57,555 nt of DNA, taken from Asticcacaulis endophyticus. GTDB lineage: Bacteria; Pseudomonadota; Alphaproteobacteria; Caulobacterales; Caulobacteraceae. Every line of letters begins with the position of its first letter. Position 1 is the first letter of the stretch. The DNA lies in the NCBI RefSeq assembly GCF_014652575.1, contig NZ_BMZB01000010.1, positions 1 through 57,555 of the forward strand. The letters run 5' to 3'. Both the position numbers and the translations under genes were made by a program. The notes beneath the pieces are model-generated. The model did not search any database, had not been told where the DNA came from, and worked only from the letters and a program-made list of their open reading frames with translations. Positions 1 to 7,577 of this stretch are shown here, piece after piece.

Positions 1-43
1 GAAAACAGACAACGCATTTTGAAGGCGCAAGGTGTCTAGCAAT

Positions 44-217
44 CTAGGGGCACCTCATACATTCCTCACAAGCACGGAATTCAAGACCTTGTGGCCGGTG
101 TTTGCCCACAAACATGATTTTGGGAGGCATATGTTCATTCGTCGTCGGAGGATTGCCGCAATAAACACATCTGGCTTCTTTAGATAATCGATCCTTGATT
201 CTTCGGGCTTCGCCCAT
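44..217 (-). pseudogene. Truncated HNH-type zinc-binding nuclease fragment
   Basis: A 57-residue reading frame starts at an ATG at 217 behind a good ribosome binding site (GGAGAG, about 9 bases upstream). It carries a CxxC pair (C17, C20), then a PTTNEHMPPK stretch, then a second CxxC pair (C50, C53). This spacing is that of HNH endonuclease-like proteins in which two CxxC knuckles bracket a D/E-H-x-P-P-K motif. Members I know are a few hundred residues long; here a TAG follows four codons after the last cysteine, so the protein is cut off just after the zinc site. The remainder, if any, lies beyond the left edge. A longer frame in another phase over the same bases (55-255) has no ribosome binding site and no recognisable motif. 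Family assignment is by motif only. Confidence 0.5.
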
Positions 218-329
218 TGGAATTTCTCTCCTAACCCGATGATCGTTGGATTCATTAGCGTTTTTGTGTACTTTAGTATGTGCAGATTCTTTTTATAGCC
301 TTTGCAGGGTTAACCAGTTATCCAAGATC

Positions 330-3275
330 ATGACTGACGTATTGTTTTCGCCTCTGGCCGATCTGATGCAGCCGTGCGGGCCGGTGCTGGATGATGCGGC
401 TGCCGGTTTCACGTTTGAAACCGTGGCTGAGGCCGCGCAGATCGAAGACTGGACTGATCTCCTTGAAACAGCGCGTCCGGCGCTTGAGCCGATTGTGTCG
501 GCGTCACCCTACCTGTCCGGTCTGATGCGCCGCAGCCCTCAGCGGCTCTATGAAACCCTGTCCGCCGCCCCCGAAGCGCGCCTTAAAACCATACTGCAAG
601 CCACCGAAGCCATCACGGAACGGGCGTTGTCGGCAGAAGCGATCGATGCCGAGGCCGCTAAGCGCACCTTGCGCCAGCTTAAGGCCGACACCCATCTTTT
701 GACCGCCCTGGCCGATCTGGGTGAGGTCTGGAAGCTGGATCATGTGACCGCAGCCCTTACCCGTTTTGCTGATGCAGTGACGCAGGCCGCTCTGGCCGTG
801 GCCGTGCGCGAAGAACGCGATAAAAAGCGGTTATTACCCACCCCCGCCGATGATGAGCGCGGCATCCTGCCCGGCCTGTTTGTGCTGGCCATGGGTAAGC
901 ACGGGGCGGGAGAACTGAACTATTCATCCGACATCGACATCACTTTTTTCTGTGAGATGGAGCGCCTGCCGCTGGCCGATGGGGTGGAGCCGCAAGGCTT
1001 AACCGACCGGATCGCCCGGCGGGTGTCCAATATCCTGAGCGACCGGACGGCGGATGGTTATGTCTTTCGGGTTGATCTGCGCTTAAGGCCCGACCCGTCC
1101 TCGACCCCGACCGTGGTGTCGGTGCCGTTTGCCCTGAATTACTATGAAACCGTCGGTCAAAACTGGGAGCGGGCGGCCTTCATCAAGGCGCGCGCCTGCG
1201 CCGGTGATATGGTTGAGGCCAAAGAATTCATGCAGAGCCTGTCGCCGTTTATCTGGCGGCGCAGTCTTGATTATCCGGCCATTGCCGACGTTCAGTCGAT
1301 CAAGCGCCAGATCCATGTCCACAAGGCCGATGAGCGGCTGTATGCGGCGGGGGCGAACCTGAAACTGGGGGCGGGCGGCATTCGCGAGATTGAGTTTTTC
1401 GCCCAGACCCAGCAGCTTATTCTCGGCGGGCGCGATCCATCCTTGCGGTCACGGCGGACCACAGACGCGCTCGATGCCCTGCGCAAGGCCGGGCATCTGG
1501 CCCCGGCAGTGTCTAAGGAGCTCAAGCAGTGCTATGGCCGTCTGCGCGACTGGGAGCACCGCGTCCAGATGCTCAATGATGAGCAGACCCATACCCTGCC
1601 GGAAAACGATACTGACCGCCTTAAGGTAGGGGTCATGGCCGGATTTTCCAATCTGAGCCGGTTTGATCTGGCGGTGTCGCGCACCCTGCGCACCGTCAAT
1701 AGCCACTATGGCGAGCTGTTTTCGGACGGGGAAAACCTGTCGTCGTCGTTTGGGTCGCTGGTCTTTACCGGCGTTGAGGACGACCCGGAGACGCTTAAAA
1801 CCCTTGAACGCATGGGCTTTGATGATCCCCATGACGTGGCAGCGACCGTCCGGTCATGGCATCATGGCCGCATCCCCGCCACGCGGACCGAGCGCGGGCG
1901 CGAACTGTTCACGCGCCTGGTGCCGCGCCTGCTGGAGGCGCTGAATGAGACCGGTACGCCGTCGATTGCCTTTAAGCGCTTTGCGGCGTTTTTCTCCGGG
2001 CTTACGGCCGGTGTGCAGATCCAGTCGCTGTTTCTGGCCAATCACCGCCTGTTTAAGATGGTGGTCGAAATCATGGGCTTCTCGCCGCGTCTGGCGATTT
2101 TGCTGGCGCGTCATCCGACCGTGTTTGACGCCATGCTTGATGCCGGTTTCTTTGATCCCTTGGGCGAAGAACTCGATAGTCTGGTTCAGGACGAAGTTGA
2201 CCGGGTGCCAGCTGATCTGGAATCGGTGATGAACGCCCTGCGCCGGGTGGGCCGTGAGCAGCAGTTTCGCATCGGGATGCAGATCATCAATGCGCGCCTG
2301 ACGACTGAGGCCGCGGGGGCGGCTTATGCGCGCCTGGCCGATGCCTGCATCACTCATCTGGCCCCCCTAAGCCTCGCCGATGTGGCGCGTCAGGCCGGTG
2401 ATCTGGGCGGTCAGGTGGCGGTGGTGGCGCTTGGGAAACTGGGGTCGCAGGAGATGACGGCGCGCTCTGACCTTGACCTGATGACCATCTATCTGCCCGA
2501 TGATCCGTCGGAAGTGTCTACGATTAAGGGCTGGGCGTCGGAGACCTATTTTGCGCGCTTTACCCAGCGCCTGATTTCGGCTTTGTCGGCCCCGACCCAT
2601 GAGGGGCTTTTGTACGAAATCGATATGAAACTGCGTCCGACCGGAGCCAAAGGGCCGGTGGCGGTGTCGCTGGCGGCGCTTGAGAACTACTACACCAAGG
2701 GCGCCGATACCTGGGAGTTTCAGGCGCTGACGAGAGCCAGAGTGGTGTGGGCGACGTCGGTGGATTTTGCCGATCTGGTCAAGCTTAAGGTTGAGACGAT
2801 TTTGCGCGGCCAGAGGGATCGTGCGACCACGGCGCAGGACGTACTGGATATGCGCGCCCTGATGGAAAAAGAGCGTCCGGCCAAGGGGTTCTGGGATTTT
2901 AAACTCAGTGTCGGCGGGCAGGTCGATGCCGAATTTGCGGCGCAATATCTGCAACTGATCCATGCGTCATCCGGCGGGCCGCTTAGGGTCGGGACGCTGG
3001 CGGCGTTACAGGCATTTTCGCGCACGGGGTTAGCGTCAGCCGATGATCTGGAGTGTCTGGCAACGGCCTGGCGGGTGCAGCAGGCTTTGGCGCAGTTGAT
3101 GCGGGTCTCGCTGGAGCAGGATCACGATCCGACCCATGAACCCGAAGCGTTTCAAGGCAAATTGGCCCGCGCCATCCATACCCGCAGGCTCGATACGCTG
3201 GAGAAAAAGCTGCGCGATATCCGCAAACGCGCCCGGCAGGCGTTTGAGACAATCATCGACCCGGATGGGGTTTGA
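330..3275 (+). CDS. glnE: Glutamine synthetase adenylyltransferase / deadenylase
   Basis: Bifunctional enzyme that adds or removes AMP on glutamine synthetase according to nitrogen status and PII signals; cytoplasmic. The 981-residue protein from the ATG at 330 matches the usual length of GlnE. It shows the two nucleotidyltransferase halves: an N-terminal one with GAGELNYSSDIDI (the G-S...D-x-D catalytic pattern) and a C-terminal one with LGSQEMTARSDLDL. The frame is open upstream to 246, but the first 28 residues look non-coding and the Met at 330 begins a typical N-terminus. The ribosome binding site is weak. The gene stands alone; the next gene begins 44 bases on, behind a GC-rich hairpin. 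Confidence 0.95.
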   Translation: MTDVLFSPLADLMQPCGPVLDDAAAGFTFETVAEAAQIEDWTDLLETARPALEPIVSASPYLSGLMRRSPQRLYETLSAAPEARLKTILQATEAITERALSAEAIDAEAAKRTLRQLKADTHLLTALADLGEVWKLDHVTAALTRFADAVTQAALAVAVREERDKKRLLPTPADDERGILPGLFVLAMGKHGAGELNYSSDIDITFFCEMERLPLADGVEPQGLTDRIARRVSNILSDRTADGYVFRVDLRLRPDPSSTPTVVSVPFALNYYETVGQNWERAAFIKARACAGDMVEAKEFMQSLSPFIWRRSLDYPAIADVQSIKRQIHVHKADERLYAAGANLKLGAGGIREIEFFAQTQQLILGGRDPSLRSRRTTDALDALRKAGHLAPAVSKELKQCYGRLRDWEHRVQMLNDEQTHTLPENDTDRLKVGVMAGFSNLSRFDLAVSRTLRTVNSHYGELFSDGENLSSSFGSLVFTGVEDDPETLKTLERMGFDDPHDVAATVRSWHHGRIPATRTERGRELFTRLVPRLLEALNETGTPSIAFKRFAAFFSGLTAGVQIQSLFLANHRLFKMVVEIMGFSPRLAILLARHPTVFDAMLDAGFFDPLGEELDSLVQDEVDRVPADLESVMNALRRVGREQQFRIGMQIINARLTTEAAGAAYARLADACITHLAPLSLADVARQAGDLGGQVAVVALGKLGSQEMTARSDLDLMTIYLPDDPSEVSTIKGWASETYFARFTQRLISALSAPTHEGLLYEIDMKLRPTGAKGPVAVSLAALENYYTKGADTWEFQALTRARVVWATSVDFADLVKLKVETILRGQRDRATTAQDVLDMRALMEKERPAKGFWDFKLSVGGQVDAEFAAQYLQLIHASSGGPLRVGTLAALQAFSRTGLASADDLECLATAWRVQQALAQLMRVSLEQDHDPTHEPEAFQGKLARAIHTRRLDTLEKKLRDIRKRARQAFETIIDPDGV

Positions 3276-3281
3276 TCCATC

Positions 3282-3316
3282 CGCCCCCAACAGGTTGGGG
3301 GCGGGGTAGGGGGAGA
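3282..3316. repeat. GC-rich hairpin after glnE, relic of the family 1 repeat
   Basis: CCGCCCCCAA and TTGGGGGCGG form a strong stem just after the glnE stop, followed by GGGGTAGGGGGAGAG. It resembles one arm of the intergenic repeat seen at 4.15, 17.7, 31.5 and 54.1 kb. No T-run follows, so it is not a standard intrinsic terminator, though it may stabilise or end the glnE message. Confidence 0.45.
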
Positions 3317-3319
3317 GAT

Positions 3320-3766
3320 ATGAAAAACATCTGCATTATTTTGGTGGCAACAGCGCTGCTGACCGGTTGTCAAAGTCGTCCTGATAGCTGGGTTAGAACG
3401 CCAGACACATGGGCAGGATGGCGCAAACTGGACAGCTCAAAGTTTTATAAAGTTTCTGCTGATAAGCTTGATGAAGCCGTTGCAACGCTGAAGAATGTGC
3501 CGTTTCGCGAGATAGGCTTGGATGAAGCGCAAACCTTATGTCAGTGCCAGATTTTAATCACATCTTCTGATAAGCCCTACTTAGTCAGGGCCTTATCACT
3601 AAAGGGCAATACCGGTAGATATTTTGTTTCCATGCGTAAGGATGAAGTCCAGATCTCCTTCGGTGCCTTGGGACAAAGCGAGATGAACCAATACCGGGAA
3701 GCGCTAATTGTCTTGCACGATAAGCCAATCAACCAAGTCTATGTGTCTACGGCAGTGTCGGAATGA
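3320..3766 (+). CDS. Small predicted lipoprotein
   Basis: A 148-residue protein starting at the ATG at 3320 (ribosome binding site GGGGGAGAG). Residues 1-15 are a short signal with the lipobox LLTGC, so the mature protein would be lipid-anchored from the cysteine. The rest is soluble and I recognise no domain in it; it contains a CQC pair near residue 73. Its stop codon overlaps the start of the next gene (ATGA), so the two are translationally coupled and probably work together at the envelope. Confidence 0.7.
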   Translation: MKNICIILVATALLTGCQSRPDSWVRTPDTWAGWRKLDSSKFYKVSADKLDEAVATLKNVPFREIGLDEAQTLCQCQILITSSDKPYLVRALSLKGNTGRYFVSMRKDEVQISFGALGQSEMNQYREALIVLHDKPINQVYVSTAVSE

Positions 3767-4143
3767 AATATCGCTTGTGTCTGTGCTTGGTGTTGGCAAT
3801 GGGCTGGATTTATACGGTGCCGCAGATTTACGTTGGCAGTTATTCGCCGGTACTGGGAAATGCACTATACTGGGCATCGGCTAGCGCAATTTATGTCACT
3901 TGTGCGATTGCTTTATGGGTATTGCTCATTCGTGGCCGTCAGGACAGGGCCGTACTGCTGGTAGTCGGAGGCTTAGTATTTTGGGGCTGGGCCGCAATTG
4001 GTTTCTGGAAGTGGATTTATTTTCTTCCTGGGCAAATCTATAAAACCATATGGCTTTATGTCGCCGCTTTCAGTCCATTTTGGGCTTTGGCGTCCACTGT
4101 TCTGATGTTCATGATGTGGCGTAGTACAAGGAAATACCGCTAA
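3763..4143 (+). CDS. Hypothetical membrane protein
   Basis: A 126-residue protein with about four hydrophobic helices (roughly residues 4-22, 35-55, 62-82 and 95-115) and a positively charged C-terminus (RSTRKYR). It overlaps the preceding lipoprotein gene by four bases, which indicates a two-gene operon. No family is recognised. Base composition is lower in GC than glnE, as for its partner, which may mean the pair was acquired. Confidence 0.65.
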   Translation: MKYRLCLCLVLAMGWIYTVPQIYVGSYSPVLGNALYWASASAIYVTCAIALWVLLIRGRQDRAVLLVVGGLVFWGWAAIGFWKWIYFLPGQIYKTIWLYVAAFSPFWALASTVLMFMMWRSTRKYR

Positions 4144-4147
4144 AATA

Positions 4148-4227
4148 ATACTTCCCCGGCGTGGCGGGGGAGGTGGATTTGAGACCGCAAGGTCTCGAAG
4201 ACGGAGGGGGGCAAACAGGAGGGGGGA
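4148..4227. repeat. Family 1 intergenic repeat, left flank of the DUF559 gene
   Basis: CTTCCCCGGCGTGGCGGGGGAGGTGG-type arm followed by a hairpin around GAGACCGCAAGGTCTC and then GGAGGGGGG twice. It matches the arm at 31.60-31.64 kb (CCCCCGGCGTGCCGGGGGAGGTGG ... CGGAGGGGGG). It ends directly at the ribosome binding site of the DUF559 gene; its last GGAGGGGGG element serves as the Shine-Dalgarno sequence. The reversed version lies at 4585-4668, so the gene is bracketed by inverted copies. Confidence 0.65.
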
Positions 4228-4584
4228 ATGGCGCAACCGAAATACGCATTGGCGCGGACGTTGCGACGAAACCTGACTCCGCCGGAATACCTTTTGTGGC
4301 AGCGTCTGAAACTCAGGCTGCCGGATCAGCCCGTATTTCGCCGCCAACATGCCACCGGGCCTTATGTGCTTGATTTCTATTGTTTCAAAGCACGGCTGGC
4401 GGTCGAAGTCGATGGCGGTTTCCATAATCTCGGTGACCAGCCAGCCGCCGACGCAAAGCGTGATCTATGGCTTATGCAACAAGGCATCATGATTTACCGT
4501 GTTCCGGCGGCGGATGTATTCAGGGATGTTGACGCTGTTGCGGATGGGATACGTCTGCTGGCATTGGAGCGTTTGAAGCGTTGA
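4228..4584 (+). CDS. DUF559 endonuclease-like protein
   Basis: A 118-residue protein of the DUF559 family, which has a Vsr-like, PD-(D/E)XK-type nuclease fold; cellular role not established. The family core is clear: FRRQH (residues 38-42), then YVLDFYC with D49, then VEVDGGFH with E60, D62 and H66, which fits the D...ExD acid cluster. The N-terminal LRRNLTPPEYLLWQRL helix is also typical. The start follows GGAGGGGGG at 6 bases. The gene sits exactly between two facing copies of an intergenic repeat, an arrangement like that of REP-associated transposases with REP sequences. It could alternatively be an ordinary cargo gene into whose flanks the repeats spread. Confidence 0.85.
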   Translation: MAQPKYALARTLRRNLTPPEYLLWQRLKLRLPDQPVFRRQHATGPYVLDFYCFKARLAVEVDGGFHNLGDQPAADAKRDLWLMQQGIMIYRVPAADVFRDVDAVADGIRLLALERLKR

Positions 4585-4668
4585 AGGGCCCCCCTCTGTC
4601 ACTTCGTGACATGGCACGGGCCACCCCGCTCCCCAGGTACACCGGGGGAGTATAAGAAGAAGATTGTC
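4585..4668. repeat. Family 1 intergenic repeat, right flank of the DUF559 gene
   Basis: GGGCCCCCCTCTGTCACTTCGTGACA, then CCCCGCTCCCCAGGTACACCGGGGGAG, then GTATAAGAAGAAGATTGTCTCAGA. The last part also follows the copy at 17.69 kb (GTATAAGAAGGGTAATTGTCAGA), so the conserved unit includes that tail. The orientation is opposite to the copy at 4148-4227. Confidence 0.6.
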
Positions 4669-4689
4669 TCAGATTATACTTTGATGGGC

Positions 4690-4752
4690 AGAGTGAGGCG
4701 CGGTCGTGTCAACCGACACCTACTCACGGGTCAAGGGGGCTTGCCCCCTTGC
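4690..4752. other. Cluster of perfect hairpins before the ECF sigma operon
   Basis: GTGTC-AACC-GACAC (4706-4719) lies inside an outer GTGAG/CTCAC pair, followed at once by CAAGGGGG-CTTG-CCCCCTTG (4732-4751), a perfect 8-bp stem. There is no T-run, so this is a structured element of unknown role. The remaining ~300 bases up to the sigma gene show no convincing gene or strong promoter. Confidence 0.4.
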
Positions 4753-5051
4753 AATAGCTCGCGACGGAAAATCTGAACACCTACGTTAAACTTTTGTAAT
4801 CTGGCCCCAAAGCGGGCCGGGGTAATGGTTTTTCGGTAAGGTCATGGTGCGATACCTTATAAAACACGAAAAGGGTGATGCGGCGACCGCACAGGCGGCG
4901 CTAATCCGGCGTGGGTACTTGACTCTTAGCCCTTTCGGCGGGCAGGTTGCGCATGACCTGTGAGGTACGATATCTTGCGGGGGTGGTGGTCGCAGACGGC
5001 TATGGGGGCAAAGTCTGTGAGGACGCCAGAGGGGATAAGAGACACGCGCGC

Positions 5052-5627
5052 ATGAGTGGCGATCCCGACGAAGATCTGATGGCGAAAATCAGCCGCGGCG
5101 ATATCGGCGCGACGCAATTGCTGGTGTCCAAAAAGCTGCCGCGCATGTTGTCGCTGGCCAAGCGGATGCTGGGGGACGCGACCGAAGCCGAAGACGTCGC
5201 GCAGGAAACCCTGATCCGGGTGTGGAAGCAGGCCGGAAGCTGGGTGCCGGGTAAGGCGCGGCTCGATACCTGGATGCATAAGGTGGCGCTGAACCTGTGC
5301 TACGATCGGCTACGCCGCCGCAAAGATACCGTGCCGTCCGATGATCTTGAGATGGACGACGGGCAGGCCGGTCCATCCGCTCAGCTTGAGCAAAAGCAAA
5401 CCGCCGAGCAGGTGGCGAAGGCGCTGGATACTCTGCCAGAGCGGCAACGTCTGGCGATTGTTTTGTGTTACTATCAGGAAATGTCAAATATTGAGGCCGC
5501 CACGCTGATGGATATCAGTGTGGATGCCCTGGAAAGCCTTCTGGCGCGCGGCCGGCGGCACCTGAAAACGGTGTTGTCACCTGAGACGGCGGAAACCTCC
5601 GCCCGTCTCATCAAGCGTAGCGCGTGA
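5052..5627 (+). CDS. ECF-family RNA polymerase sigma factor
   Basis: A 191-residue extracytoplasmic-function sigma factor from the ATG at 5052. Region 2 covers roughly residues 20-90 (RMLSLAKRMLGDATEAEDVAQETLIRVWK-type helix, then TWMHKVALNLCYDRLRRRK), and region 4 roughly residues 115-180 (LPERQRLAIVLCYY ... helix-turn-helix ISVDALESLLARGRRHLK). The frame is open upstream to 4947, but that extension has no sigma-like sequence. It is the first gene of a tight three-gene set with a membrane protein (anti-sigma candidate) and a periplasmic metal-sensor-like protein, the usual layout of CnrYXH-type signalling. The signal cannot be told from sequence. Confidence 0.9.
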   Translation: MSGDPDEDLMAKISRGDIGATQLLVSKKLPRMLSLAKRMLGDATEAEDVAQETLIRVWKQAGSWVPGKARLDTWMHKVALNLCYDRLRRRKDTVPSDDLEMDDGQAGPSAQLEQKQTAEQVAKALDTLPERQRLAIVLCYYQEMSNIEAATLMDISVDALESLLARGRRHLKTVLSPETAETSARLIKRSA

Positions 5628-5643
5628 AGGAAAGGAGTTGCGC

Positions 5644-6084
5644 ATGTTAGTTAAGATCATTGGTTCACAACGCTTCAAAGCTATCGTCAGCGCCTACGGG
5701 GCCAATCCTGACCGCTGGCCAGCCTATGAACGCGCCGCCGCGCTGGAGTTCTGCCGCAAGTCGCCGCAGAAGGCCAACCAGATGATGCGTGAAGCACAAG
5801 AGGTCGATAGCTTATTGGGCTTCCTCAAAGCACCGCAGGCGTCAGAAGCGCTGCACTGGCAGACCTTGGGCCTGCTGATGCCGCAAGGTGGCGGGGCCGC
5901 GGTTTTGCCTTTTACGCCGCGCAGCACTTTGAAATCACCCTTCGTGTGGATGACCGGCGCCTCGCTGGCGGCGGCCTGCGCGGCGGGAATTATCTTAGGC
6001 ATGAGTTTAAGCCTGCACAGCATTGTCGATCAGCGCGTTCAGGACGTGCTGGTGCAGACCAGTATTGTCGATCTGGAGAACTGA
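5644..6084 (+). CDS. Predicted membrane-anchored anti-sigma factor
   Basis: A 146-residue protein with a soluble N-terminal part (RFKAIVSAYGANPDRWPAYER, a form common in small proteins encoded beside alphaproteobacterial ECF sigma factors) and one transmembrane helix at about residues 103-125. AAAGGAG lies 6 bases before the ATG at 5644; the TTG at 5638 is too close to it to be used. The position directly after the sigma gene and the one-helix topology suggest it binds the sigma factor from the cytoplasmic side. No zinc-binding HxxxCxxC motif is present, so it is not a ZAS-type anti-sigma. Function is inferred from context. Confidence 0.65.
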   Translation: MLVKIIGSQRFKAIVSAYGANPDRWPAYERAAALEFCRKSPQKANQMMREAQEVDSLLGFLKAPQASEALHWQTLGLLMPQGGGAAVLPFTPRSTLKSPFVWMTGASLAAACAAGIILGMSLSLHSIVDQRVQDVLVQTSIVDLEN

Positions 6085-6088
6085 TATC

Positions 6089-6631
6089 GTGGCATCCGGT
6101 AATTCCAAATTGAAGTGGGCCTTGGGCATATCGCTGGCGCTGAACGTGTTTGCGTTGAGCGCGGGCGGGGCCTTTTGGGGCTATAAGCATTTCCGGCCCA
6201 AAGGCCCTGAGCCGGTGACCGCCCTGACCGAAGCGACCGAAGGCCTGTCGCCCGCCAATGGTGAGCGTATCATTACCGCCGTGCGCGCCGCTGCTTTGGC
6301 CAGTGAAGCCGATATGGAAGCGGCGTGGGAACTGCGCAAACAAGCCGCCGAAGTGGCCAAGACCGAACCCTATGATGGCCCGAAAATCATGACGCTTTTG
6401 GCGCAGGCGCGCGATCTGGAGATCAAGGGTAAGGTGCGGATCGAGCAGACTCTGGTGGACGAAGCGGCCAAGCTGCCTGCAGAAGAGCGCGCTATCGTTG
6501 CTGACCGCTTTATCAAGTCATCGTTCAAGCTGCGCCGGTTGCTGTGGAAGGCCCAGATGGCCGAAAAGAAGGCCCGCGAAGAGGCGACTAAGGCTGCCGC
6601 ATCCGCCACCGGTGAGGCGGGAAAGTCTTAA
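6089..6631 (+). CDS. Periplasmic heavy-metal-sensor-like protein
   Basis: A 180-residue protein read from the GTG at 6089, 4 bases after the anti-sigma stop. One N-terminal membrane helix (about residues 12-32, WALGISLALNVFALSAGGAFWG) is followed by a long, highly charged helical region (residues 50-165) ending in KKAREEATKAAASATGEAGKS. This is the shape of the CnrX/Spy-like metal-resistance sensor family: an N-terminal anchor and a periplasmic four-helix hairpin. It would sense the signal outside the membrane and control release of the sigma factor. I see no His/Met-rich metal site, so the ligand may not be a metal. Confidence 0.6.
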   Translation: MASGNSKLKWALGISLALNVFALSAGGAFWGYKHFRPKGPEPVTALTEATEGLSPANGERIITAVRAAALASEADMEAAWELRKQAAEVAKTEPYDGPKIMTLLAQARDLEIKGKVRIEQTLVDEAAKLPAEERAIVADRFIKSSFKLRRLLWKAQMAEKKAREEATKAAASATGEAGKS

Positions 6632-6712
6632 CTCTCCTTCCCACGCTTGCGTGGGGAGGTGGCGCAGGAGCCGGTGGATGCGAGCCCAACGATAGGCGAA
6701 GGGGCGGATGAG
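6630..6712. repeat. Diverged copy of the family 1 repeat
   Basis: CCTTCCCACGCTTGCGTGGGGAGGTGGCGCAGGAGCC... with a CCCACGC/GCGTGGG stem, then GGTGGATGCGAGCC and GGCGAAGGGGCGGATG. It follows the metal-sensor stop directly and separates two convergent operons. The general order (C-rich hairpin, GGGAGGTGGCG, GGAGCCGG) matches the other family 1 copies, but similarity is lower. Confidence 0.45.
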
Positions 6713-6777
6713 TTTTGCGCCAAACCTGTGGCGGCAACTGAGTTACACCGTAAAATCGCAGCTAGGGTAAAGCCTTC

Positions 6778-7197
6778 TCAGGGCTGATGCAGGCTTTGGT
6801 GTAATTCACGCCGATGACTTATAACGCCCGCAGCCAAACATACCAGCAATCCTTCCCCAGACCAAAGCCCTGTAGCCGTAAGGTAACTAAAGACATCATA
6901 GTGGGTGATGCTGGCTACAATATGAAAGAATATTGTGTCAAGTTGGATGGCGCTTGCGATCAAAACCCATATTTTGCGCGATTTCAACGACAACAAAACC
7001 AACGCTATTAAGACGATTATATCGACTATATTGATCCATAGTGCGCTTGAGTTATTTGATCCAATAGCTATTCCTAGCGATACAAACCAACCCACGAGTA
7101 TTATGGCGGCCCCCGTTTTTTCAGTAGGGCCGCCACGCCATAGGGCATAAGAACAAACAAAGATTGCTACCGATAGCCATCCGTACACCCAAAGCAT
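6778..7197 (-). CDS. Hypothetical polytopic membrane protein, third gene of the LuxR-led operon
   Basis: A 139-residue protein with about five membrane helices (near residues 3-20, 29-46, 53-71, 75-95 and 110-127). I recognise no family. It starts 7 bases after the preceding gene, without a clear ribosome binding site, which suggests translation is coupled to that gene. It belongs to a lower-GC three-gene operon with a membrane-tethered helix-turn-helix regulator and a small helical protein, so a shared envelope-associated role is plausible but unproven. Confidence 0.6.
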   Translation of the reverse strand: MLWVYGWLSVAIFVCSYALWRGGPTEKTGAAIILVGWFVSLGIAIGSNNSSALWINIVDIIVLIALVLLSLKSRKIWVLIASAIQLDTIFFHIVASITHYDVFSYLTATGLWSGEGLLVCLAAGVISHRRELHQSLHQP

Positions 7198-7204
7198 CTA
7201 AAAC

Positions 7205-7567
7205 TTACGCCGCAATTTGTTCGTTGGTATTGTCTTCAGTGGTCTCAACCCAAACATCCGGGGTCATACCCGCCGACGGCTTTGGCATATTACCCACGGC
7301 TACCGTTCGGCAACCTAGCTGAGTTTTAACATCTTTGAGTTCTTCGTGCGCTTCAAGCAGCACCCCCCTGGCATCAACAACCATGTTTAACGATGCGGTG
7401 ACAGCTTTGAGTGCCTTTTGTCCATAGCAGGCAGACAGTTGGCCATCCAGCCGCATTTGACTTAAGGATGCTATCAACGTGGCGACGTCAACAACAGATT
7501 GCTCAAGGGAATCTTCAGCGGCGAAGAGTTGCCTTGCGCCGTTCTGAACCATTTCATTTCTTTTCAT
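7205..7567 (-). CDS. Hypothetical small helical protein, second gene of the LuxR-led operon
   Basis: A 120-residue soluble protein, predicted mainly helical, with a C-terminal segment of the form VLLEAHEELKDVKTQLGCRTVAVGNMPKP. I recall small alphaproteobacterial proteins with a comparable segment of the type Q-x-G-x-x-T-x-A-x-G-x-x-K-P, though I cannot name the family. It lies 10 bases after the regulator gene and 7 bases before a membrane protein gene, and AAGG precedes its ATG by about 9 bases. No catalytic motif is visible. Its conserved setting argues for a role with the tethered regulator. Confidence 0.6.
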   Translation of the reverse strand: MKRNEMVQNGARQLFAAEDSLEQSVVDVATLIASLSQMRLDGQLSACYGQKALKAVTASLNMVVDARGVLLEAHEELKDVKTQLGCRTVAVGNMPKPSAGMTPDVWVETTEDNTNEQIAA

Positions 7568-7577
7568 GTGTGGTGCC

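Noticed and set aside
55-255. A 66-codon minus-strand frame at the left edge
   Set aside because: It overlaps, in another phase, the HNH-like frame 44-217, which has a ribosome binding site and zinc motifs; this one has neither.
4766-4788. GGAAA...CGTTA as an ECF-type promoter for the sigma operon
   Set aside because: The spacer is 13 bases instead of about 16, and the site is some 260 bases from the gene start.
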